Positions 47,361 to 58,889 of a DNA stretch of 64,000 bases are shown here, one piece after another. Origin of the DNA: Beverwykella pulmonaria (lineage: Eukaryota > Ascomycota > Dothideomycetes > Pleosporales > Melanommataceae); NCBI GenBank assembly GCA_001599595.1, contig BCHH01000005.1, positions 2,590,804 to 2,654,803 on the forward strand, given 5' to 3'. The notes under the pieces are model-generated. The model was not told the DNA's origin, made no database searches, and was given only the letters and a program-made list of their open reading frames with translations. The translations under genes and the position numbers were made by a program. Each line of letters starts with the position of its first letter. Position 1 is the first letter of the stretch.

Positions 47361-47795
47361 CGCCCGGCGAATATACAAGATCCGGGCGAACCGTCGCAAT
47401 TTCGGTGTGGCTGTAGACCGTGGTAGAGGGTTGATTCATATTTGTCGATATGTTAAACTAACAAAGGGGAGATGGGAGATGGGAAATGGAATAGAGGTGA
47501 TTGATATAGCTCCTTTGTTTTATATTGAGTTATGCATGCGGCGGAAATGTATTAACACGTGAACCGGAAAACCTGGTACCATAAACTACATTGGCACCCT
47601 ATTCTTAACAGACAAAGCTGTGAAAGAATGAAGATGAGGATACCACAGCTCTAGACGTGTGATTTGCCACTGTGCAAAGAGTACTTCTAATCACAATTAG
47701 AGCCCACAAGGGTATGACAGGAAGGGCCGGTCGCCCTCCCTGCTAGTGATGGCGACACCGAGTATTAAGTCACTTACATTGACATACAGGAAATA
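47361..47795. other. AT-rich intergenic region
   Basis: No feature recognised between the HET relic and the 3' end of the FAD-linked oxidase gene. Confidence 0.3.
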
Positions 47796-49747
47796 TTACC
47801 CCGTGGATTTCACGATTCCCACTTTTTCAACCACGCTCCTCCATATCCCACCACCCTCAAGCCGGCACAGTCTCCCATCACTAGCCACCTTCCACGAATC
47901 ACTCCCCACCGCTGTAGTCGCATAAAACAAATCCTCGGGGTCCCACCTCTTCTTAATCGACTTCAGCTTTCCAAAGTTATCGCCGTAGAATTCTTTCCTC
48001 CACCTCGGGTTATGGGAATCTGCCTCATTCATATAAGCGCCTGACGCAAACTTCTGTAGCGGCGGCATAAGTTTCTCGGTTAGCATTTTTTCCTCTTTAT
48101 CCATCACAGAGAATGGAACGCTAAAGTTCCATGTCTGAATCGCCGTGTAGTAAGTGAGTGCGTCGCGCCACGCAGGAAGCACGGCGTTTGGAGACGAGGG
48201 CGGACGAGAGACGTTGAGCGAGTACGGCGCGATGTAGAATCCTGGTGTTGTAACAATGTTTCGCAGCGCGGCTGTAAGCTCCGTCGTATTCTTCTGCACA
48301 GTCTCCCGAGAAACCATGATGCCGCCTTGTATCTGTGAGATTGGTATCGCACCGTACGGAAACGGTCCGAGATATAACTCCATATGCTCCAGATAGTTCG
48401 GTAGCGAAGTTACATTGAGTTGGAAAGAGATATTTCGATTGGAAAGGTAGCTTGTGAATGGATTTAGGACGTTGCGCATCTCGCTCTCGGTAGCATCTGG
48501 GATGGTGACTTCGCTTATGACGAATATGCCATTAAATATCCCCCACTGAACGTGCGCACCTGCATCGACGATGAGTGGGAGAGCAGTAGCCTGGAAAAAA
48601 GACACAAGGTCCCACAATGCGTCAACCTCTAGGTTAGGGAAGGGTACTGCCAAGCTAGCGCCCCCGACCACACCATCTGGATACGCTTTCGCAGTGAGGG
48701 AGAGAACAACGCCGTAGGTCCCGCCGCCGCCGCCACTTAGGGCCCAGTAAAGATCAGAGTTCGACGTGGGGGTGGCAGTTACGAGAGTCCCGTTTGCGGT
48801 CACAACTTCCCATTCCAGGGCTTGATCTGCTCCTAAGCCGTGCTTTGAGCTCAGAAGCCTTGTGTTTATCAGCAGATGAAAATGAAAGCAGCGTGGTGTA
48901 GGTAGGGAGACGTACGAATGGCCTCCACCCTGGGTGTAACCGCCTGCAAGTCCAACGGTGATGCACTCGCCGCCCACAATTTTGATACCCTTCGCTGCAG
49001 CTGCTTCATAAGCTTCAAAGGCCTGGACTCCAGCACCGATTTTGATGGCCGGACCTGTGTATGCGGGGCTCGTGTAATTTGAGAATTCAATAGACTTGAG
49101 GTTGTGCGTCCACAGACTTAGTGCTCCTTTTCCTGTTGACTTCCCAAGGTAGCTATTAAAACCTTTAGACAGCTTGATCGACATAGTAGAAGGGCAACCT
49201 ACTCATGACCAGTATTTTTTATGACAAGTCGCACATTCTTCTCTTGCGCAAAATCTAATCCTGCCTTGACGTCTTCTGCGGAAGTAACGTTGATGGCGTA
49301 TGAAACGGTGTTTCCAAGTAAACATGGGCTAGCCTCAGGAGTGAACGGGTTGCAGCTATTATTTTCTTGGTACGCTGACATGAACGAAGACGGGTGGTTG
49401 AAGCTATCACATTAGTCGGCAACTTTTCATACGATAGCGTAAGCGAAGAGTGCGCACTGAGCTTGAGGAAAAGTCCAGGCTTGGGATAGTGCTGCGCATG
49501 CTTCTGAATTGTACGTAGGATCATGGCATACGGATCCGAGTGGAATGGTTGTTATCAAGCGACCAGAGACGCTGGTGTTGAGTTGCTGCCATTCGTGGGC
49601 ACTGGGCCAATTCTTATCTCCGGGAAGGTAGCGGCATAGCGGAGAGCCTGGATGTTCCTTTTGCGTCGACGCTTCTACCTTGCTGAAGTATATCGCAGAT
49701 ATCGATATCAATATTCTCGATAATCGGAATACAGTCATTATGCCCAT
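47796..49747 (-). CDS. Secreted FAD-linked oxidoreductase, BBE-like
   Basis: Four exons, 49458-49747, 49203-49403, 48916-49152 and 47796-48858, give 596 residues. A hydrophobic N-terminus (FRLSRILISISAIYFSKVEA) acts as signal peptide. The PCMH-type FAD-binding domain shows YAINVTSAEDVKAGLDFAQE, NTGHDYLGKSTGKG with the His near 163 that can hold FAD covalently, and IVGGECITVGLAGGYTQGGG. The second attachment Cys of plant BBE enzymes is absent, so monocovalent flavin is expected. The C-terminal BBE block is present (WDPEDLFYATTAVG). The third intron uses an AAG acceptor, and unspliced it stays in frame. Such enzymes oxidise alcohols, sugars or alkaloid-like metabolites; substrate unknown. Glycosylation sites are frequent. 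Confidence 0.9.
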
Positions 49748-50357
49748 GTGCCCCGATCGAGGAACCCAACTGTGTATGAGAGAGAGAAAAGATAAAATCC
49801 AAGTCTGTCTGACGTGAGGTGCGAATAGGCAATTTTATATGTGCGGAGATACCGCCCCGTGGGACGGGATTTTCGTGCTGCAGGTCGGATGCAGATGTTT
49901 CCGTGTCCCTAAAGCTTGGTAAGTCGCTTGGACCAATAAGCTGACGTGTTTGTGCACAACCTGACCAACTAAAAGTTTAAACCATGAACAAGGAACATGA
50001 ACAAGGATGTGGGTAAGTTAAACATGAAGATACACTATTTACAAGTGTACTTTATTCTATTTTACCCATTCTTGTGCAGCTTCAACAACAGTGAAAAGTG
50101 AAAAGTGCCCCTTAAGTTGTCATCAACACAAGCGCAAACTCCCTAACAACTAGTAGCGAAGTCACGACGAAGTTTCTGCATGTGTCACCACCCTTCTTCC
50201 ATGAACAAATGACTAGCGTAAGCCACCGCACGCGTAAAATTTGTATGGAAAACTAAAGATATGGACGGAAGACGCACGGATAGCACTAATCACCTATTCA
50301 TGGAAGGGGCCTCTCTTCGAATCCCCCATTTTCGCTAATCACCGCACTGTTCTATAA
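49748..50357. other. Intergenic region
   Basis: Holds the oxidase promoter and, toward 50340, the likely left end of a Tc1/mariner relic. Nothing else was recognised. Confidence 0.35.
49833..49839 (-). promoter_or_regulatory. TATA box of the FAD-linked oxidase gene
   Basis: TATAAAA on the minus strand lies about 90 bp upstream of the oxidase ATG at 49747, a usual spacing for inducible fungal genes. Confidence 0.45.
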
Positions 50358-51140
50358 GTGCAGTGCGTCATCTCCACACAGCGCTCGCAGAGCCTATGCA
50401 CGCTACGGGAGAGCGGCACTCGGCGCTGCCGCGCGAATCACGAATTCTACGGTTCTCGATCAGAACACTCAAATGTTTTTCAGGCGCTGCATTTCCTGCG
50501 ATCATTTAGTCCTAACCCACCCATCTCTAAGTCTACCGCATACAGGCCGCTAAAGGATGAGAACCTAAAGAACCTCAGATTTAAGAAGAGGCCTAGTATT
50601 ACCTGATAGTACGGAAGCACCTGCTGCGGGATAGGAGATGGAGGAGGTTTAATTTTAGGAGAAGGACTATGTGCTTCTCCAATGAGTACTCAGTTCAGGT
50701 TGGCTCTAGCGCCGATCAACAGTGGTGTTTTCGACTGCCTGAAGAGAAATTGAGACACAAGATGGTGGAGGGACAGGATACCGGCCGGTCAGCTGCGTAT
50801 ATGGGTGTGGAGTTCTATATGGATTGATGAATGGTGCCGTGCACGCAGAAGTTTTCTCGTTGTCATGGAAAAGGACCCTAACGCACCGTGACACGGATAC
50901 TCTGCATGGAGCTATTACAAACCCCTTGAAAAAAGCCTTCTTCCCGATTACCGAGCAGGTGATTGATATCAATAGGATAACGCGCGCATATACACTGCAC
51001 GTGCGACAATGAACTTCATGCGAGAACACGGCGTTAGGGTTGTTGATTTCCCATCCTACTCACTAGACCTCAACCCAATCGAGAACATATGGTAGATACT
51101 TGAGAGGATTCTACACAAAATCCACCCAGTTGGACACTAT
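50358..51140 (+). mobile_element. Tc1/mariner transposase relic
   Basis: Family blocks occur in order on the plus strand but in changing frames. The N-terminal end of the DNA-binding half reads SKSTAYRPLKDENLKN near 50530-50580. Next comes SNEYSVQVGSS near 50680, matching the FSDE catalytic region. Then HGYSAWSYYK, DNARIYTARATMNFMREHGV (second catalytic Asp) and DFPSYSLDLNPIENIW (51040-51092), which matches the conserved PxYSPDLNPIE block. Stops and frameshifts are frequent, so it is long dead. The terminal repeats were not delimited. Confidence 0.8.
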
Positions 51141-52823
51141 TGGCACCTCTGCTAAAGATTAGGAGAAGTTCTGAACGAACACCAACTTTTCGAAGTCACC
51201 GAAAGGTCGATATCTATCGATCTTTCATCAAAATACTACTCAAATGCCTTCTTAAATCTGTTTTCCAACGTTCTTTTCCGCTGTAGACGTTGTGGCAGGC
51301 GCGCTGCCATCTTTTGTCTTTCAGCTCTCTCGTGAGCTTGAAATCTCTTCAAAATGGTCTGTACGCTATTCAGATTTTCACATTTGGTTGAAGGCAACCA
51401 TCACTAGAGGCTTGGAGGCAGCCCCGTTACTCTTCAATCTCGCAATACATGGGGGCAGCGCCAGTCCTTATACGAAGGCTCTCTCATCTGAGCAGAGCCA
51501 CAGCTCCTACCTGACAGAGCACTGGCTCTCCACACCTGGAGGTGGCTTAGTAGATGGCTGCCTGGCTTATTGCGGCCGGGACACCCGCAATCAAAGTCTC
51601 TGTCTTCGTGGCAGGCCATAGTCTACACTTTTCGCGCGGAGGATCACATTGTCTAGATGGAGGGACCCTTAGGGGCCTGCAGGTTTTTTGCGACGTTTCC
51701 CTGTAGGTGGAAAGCACAGAGGAGAGGGAGTGCAAGTCTCATCCCTAGCGAAAGTTCTGCTTGAGCCCCTGGGCCCAACCTTAGGGAACGGTACCTGGGG
51801 ACTTGCAGGATATAAGCGGGAGTCTCATAGTGTTTTCTTTGGCAAATGCCACCCATTAGGGTTTTGTCCTTTGTTAAGACCCATTTATGTACATAGTTTC
51901 TCTGGCCAGCTATCAAACTGATCCATGGGCCTCCGGGCTGTTGGTGAGGGGCAGGCGCGCTATAACCCCAGTTGGCTGCATGCGCTTTTATTGATAGATC
52001 ATTGATAAATGATTCAAACAAAAAAACAAAAAAACAAAAAAAGAAAAAAAAAAGAAAAAAAAAGGAAGTTCTACGACGCCCCAAAGGAGGGCAAGCCAAG
52101 TGTCAGATCCCCAATTCATATATTAAGAAGTTTATCCTCAGCCTCGCCGCATGCGTGCCGTGCGACGTGCTGGAGGTTATCAAACAACATAATAGGTCAA
52201 TTGCGATTAAAATGAGGCCTCAATTGATTGAGCTATCAGCAATGCAAATGTGGGGCCTTGATGTGGGAAACTCGTATTCGCCTCTACCTTAACCAAACCG
52301 TTCGTGTAGTACAGTAAAAGCGCAGGTCTTAGCGACTCAAGAACCGATCGGAGTCGCCGCCTCGCCTGGTTGTGGCGTCTTTTTCAGCCACGTAGTGTTC
52401 AAATCTTGTGAAAAGGTATAGCCAAGTAACGGATATCATGGCTAGATATCCATCTAGAAGAACGTCTCACCGTTACTGTTCACTTAAGTGAACGACACCC
52501 TCAAAAATTCTTTATGCGCAGCTTAAATAAATATGTGAATTGAAGACTCCTTAGTATGACGGGATGGAACTAGTGTTCAAAAAGGTAGGACCATACCCCT
52601 AACTAACGTCCTGAATCAGCTATTGACCCACTTATCGTGGTGGTCGGAGCTCAATTTAGAGCTATCTAGCTGCCATACAAATCCCATGCAGTCTAGCATG
52701 CGTATCTAGATTTTTATTTAAATATTGAGGTCCAGTCCGGATCGTCGTGTTTTCATTCAACCAGTCGCTCATTTCTGTTTCGTTATCCACTGTCGTTCCC
52801 GATACTTTATCCTCCCGCCCAAC
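51141..52823. other. Repeat-like gene-poor region
   Basis: The part from about 51290 to 52010 is GC-richer than its surroundings, has no translatable family, and ends in a long A-rich tract on the plus strand (listed separately). The rest is AT-rich and holds the promoter of the CBM18 gene. Confidence 0.35.
52010..52065 (+). repeat. A-rich tract, possible retroposon tail
   Basis: Runs of six to ten A interrupted by single C or G over about 50 nt, directly downstream of a GC-richer block. This is the shape of a decayed poly(A) tail of a LINE- or SINE-type insertion on the plus strand. No reverse transcriptase block was found upstream, so the parent family is unknown. Confidence 0.4.
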
Positions 52824-54126
52824 ATGCGCTCTTTATCTCTAGTCCTGCTCCTTTCACCCATTGTAGCTTTTGCTGCTCAGTCTCTAGACGCTACGTGTGG
52901 TGGTTCTGAAGGGAACACCTGTCTTGGTTCTAGTAAGTCTTCAAACATAAAGGATTCGGTACGTGGCTAACACACATGAAGCATGGGGCAACTGCTGTTC
53001 ACAGTACGGTTGGTAAGATATGTTGCTCTCCTCATATAATTCGTAGACTAACCTCCACATCTAGGTGTGGAAGCACAAGTGCTTACTGCGATGCTGGTTG
53101 TCAATCTGCATTTGGAACCTGCAATGAGGTCGCCTCCACCACAACTCCTTCCGCATCGACTGGGTTCGTTACTTCTACCTTAACTCGTTCTTCCTCCGAC
53201 GCGTCCTCTACCACACAACCGGTATCTACGGACGCGCGATGCGGGCCCTCGTTTGGCAGCAGAACGTGCCTAGGAAGCCAGTGGGGCGACTGCTGCAGTC
53301 AATAGTGAGTGATCTTAGAAAATGAATACAATGCGGGATTGCTGATATATGAGCAGCTCGTACTGTGGCTCAACAATTGGTAATTACATCCGTGGATCAA
53401 ACCTTTGCTCTACTAACGAAATTATTAGATTACTGCGCTGTCGACACATGTCAACAGGGATATGGACTTTGCAACGGTGCAGCTTCGTCCAGCAGCACTT
53501 CAAGCTCAATTGAAGCCCAGACCAGCTCAAGCTCGACATCGTCCGTTGCTTCTACTTCAGAAACGCCAACCCCATCTACTGCCATTGAGTCATCGAGCTC
53601 GAGCTCTTCCGTGGTTTCTACTTCGTCTGAAACGACAACCCCGATTGCTAGCAGCACCTCATCTTCGACCTTCAGCAGCACCTCATCTTCGACTGTCAGC
53701 AGCACCTCATCTTCGACCTTCAGCAGCACCTCATCCTCGACCTTCAGTAGCACCTCATCCTCGACCTTCAGCAGTACATCAAGCCTGGTGTCTTCAATTA
53801 CGCCCACCCCAATTTTAACACCAACCCCGTCCTCTACCATCGCGTCATCGAGCTCAGCTTCCTCCGCACCATTGCCTACATGCGGTGTACAAGGCAACAT
53901 GAAATCTGGGATCACCTACACTAACATTGCGGGTCAGGATCTAGTCAGTTGCAAAACCAGATGCGCGACCTACACTCTTGCTGGGCGTTCCTGCCGTGTT
54001 TACGGTCTTAACCTAACGTCACACTTGTGCACGTTGGCTTTGGGTTTCACTGCGCCTACGTTTGATCAGGCCTTTACTCCAGTGGCTAGCCCCATGATAT
54101 GGTACGATCTTACCTGCCAAGTGTAA
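52824..54126 (+). CDS. Secreted chitin-binding protein with two CBM18 modules
   Basis: Five exons, 52824-52932, 52982-53012, 53065-53304, 53357-53379 and 53429-54126, give 366 residues. The two smallest exons are 31 and 23 nt. The signal peptide is MRSLSLVLLLSPIVAFA. The first hevein-type module runs from TCGGSEGNTCLGS through WGNCCSQYGWCGSTSAYC to CQSAFGTC. The second runs from CGPSFGSRTCLGSQWGDCC to CQQGYGLC. A Ser/Thr-rich spacer of about 130 residues follows, partly made of tandem repeats. A C-terminal domain of about 80 residues with six Cys (CGVQGNMKSG to WYDLTC) may be PAN/apple-like. Such proteins bind chitin and can shield fungal walls or mask chitin from plant receptors; that role is inference. 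The first intron needs an AAG acceptor. Confidence 0.87.
53650..53781 (+). repeat. Tandem 24-bp coding repeat
   Basis: Five near-identical 24-bp units (AGCAGCACCTCATCTTCGAC then CTTC) plus a partial sixth, encoding SSTSSSTF-type octapeptides. It lies in the linker of the CBM18 protein. Repeat number could vary between strains by slippage. Confidence 0.88.
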
Positions 54127-55899
54127 GGAATGGGCTGTGGCTGTTGGTAGAGAATGTTGCGAAGTGGTGGTAATATGTTTGCAAATGCTAGACCATCTAA
54201 TTTTTTGTTCTTAGCCCTAATATGTGCTGAAGAGAAGTAGTCTTCTCTCTTTTAATAAATCTTAAACGCTTACTACACTCTCGTATACGCACTTATACTC
54301 TAAGGGGTCTTCCAAATTAAACTCTGCACCTCCACGCGGTGAAGCCTAGGAACCTAGAGCGTTCGAAGAATAATTTAGAGCTAGCGCAGAGACGTATAGT
54401 GGGTTGTGATGTCACCAGGGTGAGCGGGTGAAAAGCTTCCACGCGCCACGATCAACCACATCGTACGCACCCACAACAGTCGGAAACGGTTCACGAACTT
54501 CTCAAACTACGATGAACACCTAACCACATACAGCGACCGAATACAACACGCAGAAGTTGACCCTCGCGCCCTTCTACCTTCGCACGCGAACAAAACATCA
54601 ACTCGGACAGACCTCTCATTCCCTGAGCTGGACAACCCTCCCACGATCCCTCGCGTCCACATCTACACTCCGTCGGGTGACCACGTTCGTAAGACGTATA
54701 TTCGTCACTCTCCCCTACGACACCCAGAGCGATATTTATGTCCTACGCAGTCTAGAGGGGGAGTGACAGGGACTCAGACTCTTAAAGGAAGCCTTCACCA
54801 CTAGGGGGGCAAGTGTGGCAAAGCAGGCGGTGAGGGCGGTGGACAGCAGAAGCCGCCTAGGTCGTTGCGTATGGAACAACAGAGGAAAGATGGTTTTCCC
54901 CAATTCGAGTACCTCTCGTATCAAGCTTAGTCTGGGTTTTTTTCATCTGATGTAAAGACCCGCAAGGATCTGCATAGCCTAATTAAGACTGCATTAGACG
55001 GTAAACAGATCAAATCATAATAATAATATACTCTAGGGGATAATGGGGCACGCAGGACGACGTTACAAAATCAGACCAAAGCTAAAAAATGGAGAACTTC
55101 AGAATAAGTAGCCTTGATTGACTGGTCGATGCACTCTTGACTACCACGATAATGTCTGTCATGAGCACCACTGTAGCTCACTAATCCGACCCTTTGGGTC
55201 GCTCTTTGGCTGAGTCGGATCAAAGAAGAAGATTAAGAAGGTCACGAGCACCCCTTATCTATTGAGTTTGGCGTCAATCTAGCAGCACACATGCTCGAGC
55301 TGCCCCTACCGAGCTTTAGCATATCTCTCCTTCGGTAACAAGGCTGGCAGGCTAAGCAGGCTGCACGACGACGAACTGCCATTGACTGAAAGGCACCCCG
55401 CAATCATTTTAACTTCCAGCATGCCGTAATCGCCGTCAATGTCAGTCTCGCAACATCCCTCGTGCGCGACACTGCTAGACGTCAATCTCTTGTAAGCGGG
55501 CACTCGTCGTTAGTATCACTGTCACTTGAATGCGTCTCTTCATTGCTCTTGTTGTTCTTGTGATTTTCGTGGTCGCTAAAGTTTTCGTTATCAACAGCTC
55601 TGGACCGGTCGTCCCGCAAAATATAGCGTCAGGCCTCATCGCTGGCAAGCATCGTAGGGTCAGCACTGGCTGGTCCGACCGACAGTCAGCTGTATTGGAA
55701 GGAGGGAACACAAAACATGTCAGGAAACACGCATGGGGTGCGAGCGGCTTGACGGTGATATTGTCAAAATTTGTTGGATAGCTCGCAACACTCTCCAGGA
55801 GCCTGACAGCTCGTGTAATAGATAATGTCACCTTGTCGCCACAGTGACGGACGAAAGCTGACAAGAACGCTATATCGGTCGACAGCATGTAAATAGCGA
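54127..55899. other. Repeat-rich gene-poor region
   Basis: No supported gene. The right part may include the decayed C-terminal end of the neighbouring hAT relic, but no dimerisation block could be read. Confidence 0.35.
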
Positions 55900-57250
55900 A
55901 TAGAACTTGCAGTATGGGTAAAGGCAAACAGCAGCGCATAGTACTCGTTCGCCTTGCGCCACGCAGCTTCAAGGTCAATAGTAGCAAGGCAATCTTCAGT
56001 CGCTTCTTCATGAGCGCTGGAGTTGACATGTTCAAAAGGGCTTTACACAGCTCTCGGATGCCCCAAGTAGGTATTCAAGACTAGTATAACCTCGTAGATA
56101 ACTCTAAATTTACCTGCTCTACCACGTCCTTGAGTAGCCTGAGGCAATCAATGTACTCAGTGATAACTACCCAGTTGACTTCATCAAAGTGGGAGTGTCA
56201 GGCTGCTTTTATTGCGAGAATTAGCGTAAGTATCGTCAGTAGCAGCCTTGTTGATGTAATTGTTGATGTCATAGTTGATGTAATAGGCAGCGTAGAGGTA
56301 AGTTGCGCGCTCACAGGCAGTATAGAAAAATTTCTAGTGCATAACAACTAGCTTTATTGGCTCTGAAATTTGAGCCGTTTGTAGGAAGGCAGCTCGCAGT
56401 TAGCAAGGCGCTAAATGTCAGTAATAGGTCGTGCCGCTAAAGAGTTTTGATATGATGAATAACGTCCATTAACACATCTAAGGGCCTATGTTTGCGCCAC
56501 TCACGCATAAAATTCTCCTTTTTGTGCTCCTCTTCAGCGTCATTGTACTCCTCCTTGTCTCTACCAAAGATAATTGCCTAATCAATGAGGTTAAGGGTCA
56601 AGAACACGTCAGTGGACAGCCTTAAAGCCGTAAATTCGAGCAAGGGCAGCAATCGCATTTCTGTTGGAGCTGGCGTTATCAAGGACGATGTGGCCAAGCT
56701 TTTTTGGATGGATACCACAATTTGAGAGCATACGGTTGACGATTTCAGCAATTCTCTCACCGGTGTGAGCACCAGCAAGCTGAGGCAGGCCAATTGTTGG
56801 TCTCACAGGGCTATTGTAATAGCAATGGGTGGGTTCTAAGCAAAGTAATGATTCGTGTATGTGTCTATCTGAGGTGAGGCTCAGGAGGTTGTATCATCCC
56901 TTTGCCGCCAAGCATCGCTAGTGTCTCATGTGATAAACACGTGATCACAACATCACCACGTGATCACCACGTTCTATATATATTCCAACACCAATAGTTA
57001 TATCCGATAATTATCAAGGGGTCGCGAGATCTCGCGAGACGCTCGGTTATCGCAGACCCCCCCCGAGAACCTCGGTTATTCAGCGCCCTGACCCCCATAT
57101 AACCCATAATTACTCCAACAAGGTTATCAAAGTGAGCAACAACGCCAAAGAAGCCTCGTTTACTACCTTTCGTTGTCCAGCCGTCAAATCCTATGTGAAC
57201 TTTGCTAGCAGGTCAAAAGCGCTGTATGTTGAAGTTTCCCAGTGCGTTAA
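55900..57250 (-). mobile_element. hAT transposase relic
   Basis: Blocks typical of fungal hAT transposases lie in order on the minus strand. GFDGWTTKGSKRGFFGVVAH is near 57193-57125. RPTIGLPQLAGAHTGERIAE, then KLGHIVLDNASSNRNAI, lie at 56806-56609. REWRKHRPLDVLMDVIHHI is near 56510-56440. AAWRKANEYYALLFAF is near 55975-55925. Stops and frameshifts separate them, and about 240 bp of foreign CACGTG-rich sequence lies between the first two. The C-terminal dimerisation domain and terminal repeats were not found. The coding strand extends upstream toward 58000 but cannot be followed. Dead copy. Confidence 0.8.
56930..57115. repeat. CACGTG-rich palindromic insertion within the hAT relic
   Basis: This block separates two hAT coding pieces that should be nearly adjacent. 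It carries three CACGTG-type sites, a perfect 16-bp palindrome TCGCGAGATCTCGCGA at 57022-57037, a run of C, and inverted CTCGGTTAT-like strings. It is distinct from the 174-bp element but shares the taste for CACGTG palindromes. It may be another short non-autonomous element nested in the relic. Confidence 0.45.
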
Positions 57251-58889
57251 CTGCCTCTATATTAGTTTCAATTGCCTGGCGCACTAAAATTTTCTCACCA
57301 AACAGCGCATTAGGTGTCCTTAGGCCATCTTCATAAGGTTGTGGCCACGTTTATCTAGCCCAAGGTGAGTAGCAGCAGCTGGCATTACCATCGCGACGTC
57401 AAATAAGCCGCTGCCTTGAGTATAGATGATCTTGTGATAATAACAGAACTTGCAAACAAACCTGAATCGGTTTGGTACCTTGAGCAGCGAGACATGATAG
57501 CCGCAGCTGGAAACCCAGCCTTTTTATGCTTCTTAGTCGCCAATGGCTTCATAAAGGTTGGCAGGGGATGCACCTAGTCAACGCCCTCAAAATTTATCCT
57601 CAAGATGCGCGTCAAACAAATCCTCGTTACCGCTATTATCACCATCCTCTATTGTAGCTACTGTTGCAGCTTTGCTGCCCTCGGTGGACACGACGATCGA
57701 AACTTCAGGCTACTCTTCACGCAATTGCTACTCAAACATAGGTGACTCGGTGGTCCAGCTTGCTGCTACAGCCATCGCTATGCGTAGTGATAACCAGTAA
57801 AATGGCTGTTGGCTCTCCTCAGCTTCAATAAACTACGTCGTAGTACTACGATCAGCAAATTTATAGTACTTGTTAGGATGAACAGCGCTGTTGCGGGCAT
57901 GTTTTGGTGGCATAGCGATAGGAAGGCGCGAGAAGAACATTAGGAACAAGTAGCTAGAGAGACATTGTAGGCTTCAAATAAATTGGAAGACTCGTCAGAC
58001 AGGTGCAGAAGCGCGTTCGGATGGCTGATGTTGAGCCTGTTAGTCTAACTATAACACCTGGAAACTGTTGCCAGATCGCTGCCTTAGTGAACTCCAACCC
58101 CTCATCTCAACGCTTGTCAAATTGCTTTAGGATGGCTTCCGCCACTAGCAACGAACAACCTGATCGACCATGTCAACCATGTCTTCTTCAATTGACTGCA
58201 AATTCGGTGAAGGAGCATCTTAACTTGATTAAATTGCATCTTTGCAATCAAGTCAATCAATTCATCAAACAACCAGATAATTCTCACCTCTGGTTGCGAG
58301 CGGCGCAACAACCTGACATATAAGATTGATGCACGGGCTACCTGCAAGTACAGTAGGATTGAGCATTGCTTAGCTCTTCTTTCGGGGTTCTTGAATATTC
58401 AATGAAGTACTCTCTATCATATGGTTCCACCATCCCAAGCTGTCGTGCCATACCGAGTGGTGCCTGCCGTGCCAAGTGTTATAATGTGAGAGCTCTGAGT
58501 GGGAGGGGACAGAATAATATTGCTTGAGGTGCCAACATAGAACCAGGCTGGTGCTATATACTCGGACATCTGCCCAGCCATCTTGGTCACGTGCCTATCA
58601 TGTGCCTGTCACGAGGATGTCACGTGTCCCAGTCTCGGCTAGCCAGCTGCCTTTCAACACCAAGTAGTCGCAACCCAAGCGATCTCATCCTAAGCAGTCA
58701 TTAGTCGCATCCCAAGTGATTTCTCTATCTCAGCTAGCAACCTTGACCAAAGGGCCTCTACGTCCCGAGCAGGCACTTGGGTGAGCGCAGTACGGTACAT
58801 GTACACGGTACTCGTTTAGTGAAGGGAGTTCTGGGTCTGGGAACGAGCAACAATTTGAGAAACATAAGGCCTGCTGTCTACCGCGGCCC
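57251..58889. other. Decayed repeat sequence
   Basis: Broken frames on both strands, some probably upstream hAT coding sequence on the minus strand. Around 58580-58630 there are several TCACGTG and CACGAG strings. No intact feature. Confidence 0.35.

Noticed and set aside
33820..49747. Secondary-metabolite gene cluster around the P450 and BBE-like oxidase
   Set aside because: No polyketide synthase, peptide synthetase, terpene synthase or dedicated transporter is present, and the genes are widely spaced.
50300..50330. TTCGAATCC string as tRNA T-arm
   Set aside because: The upstream 60-70 nt do not form the other tRNA arms; it lies beside a mariner relic.
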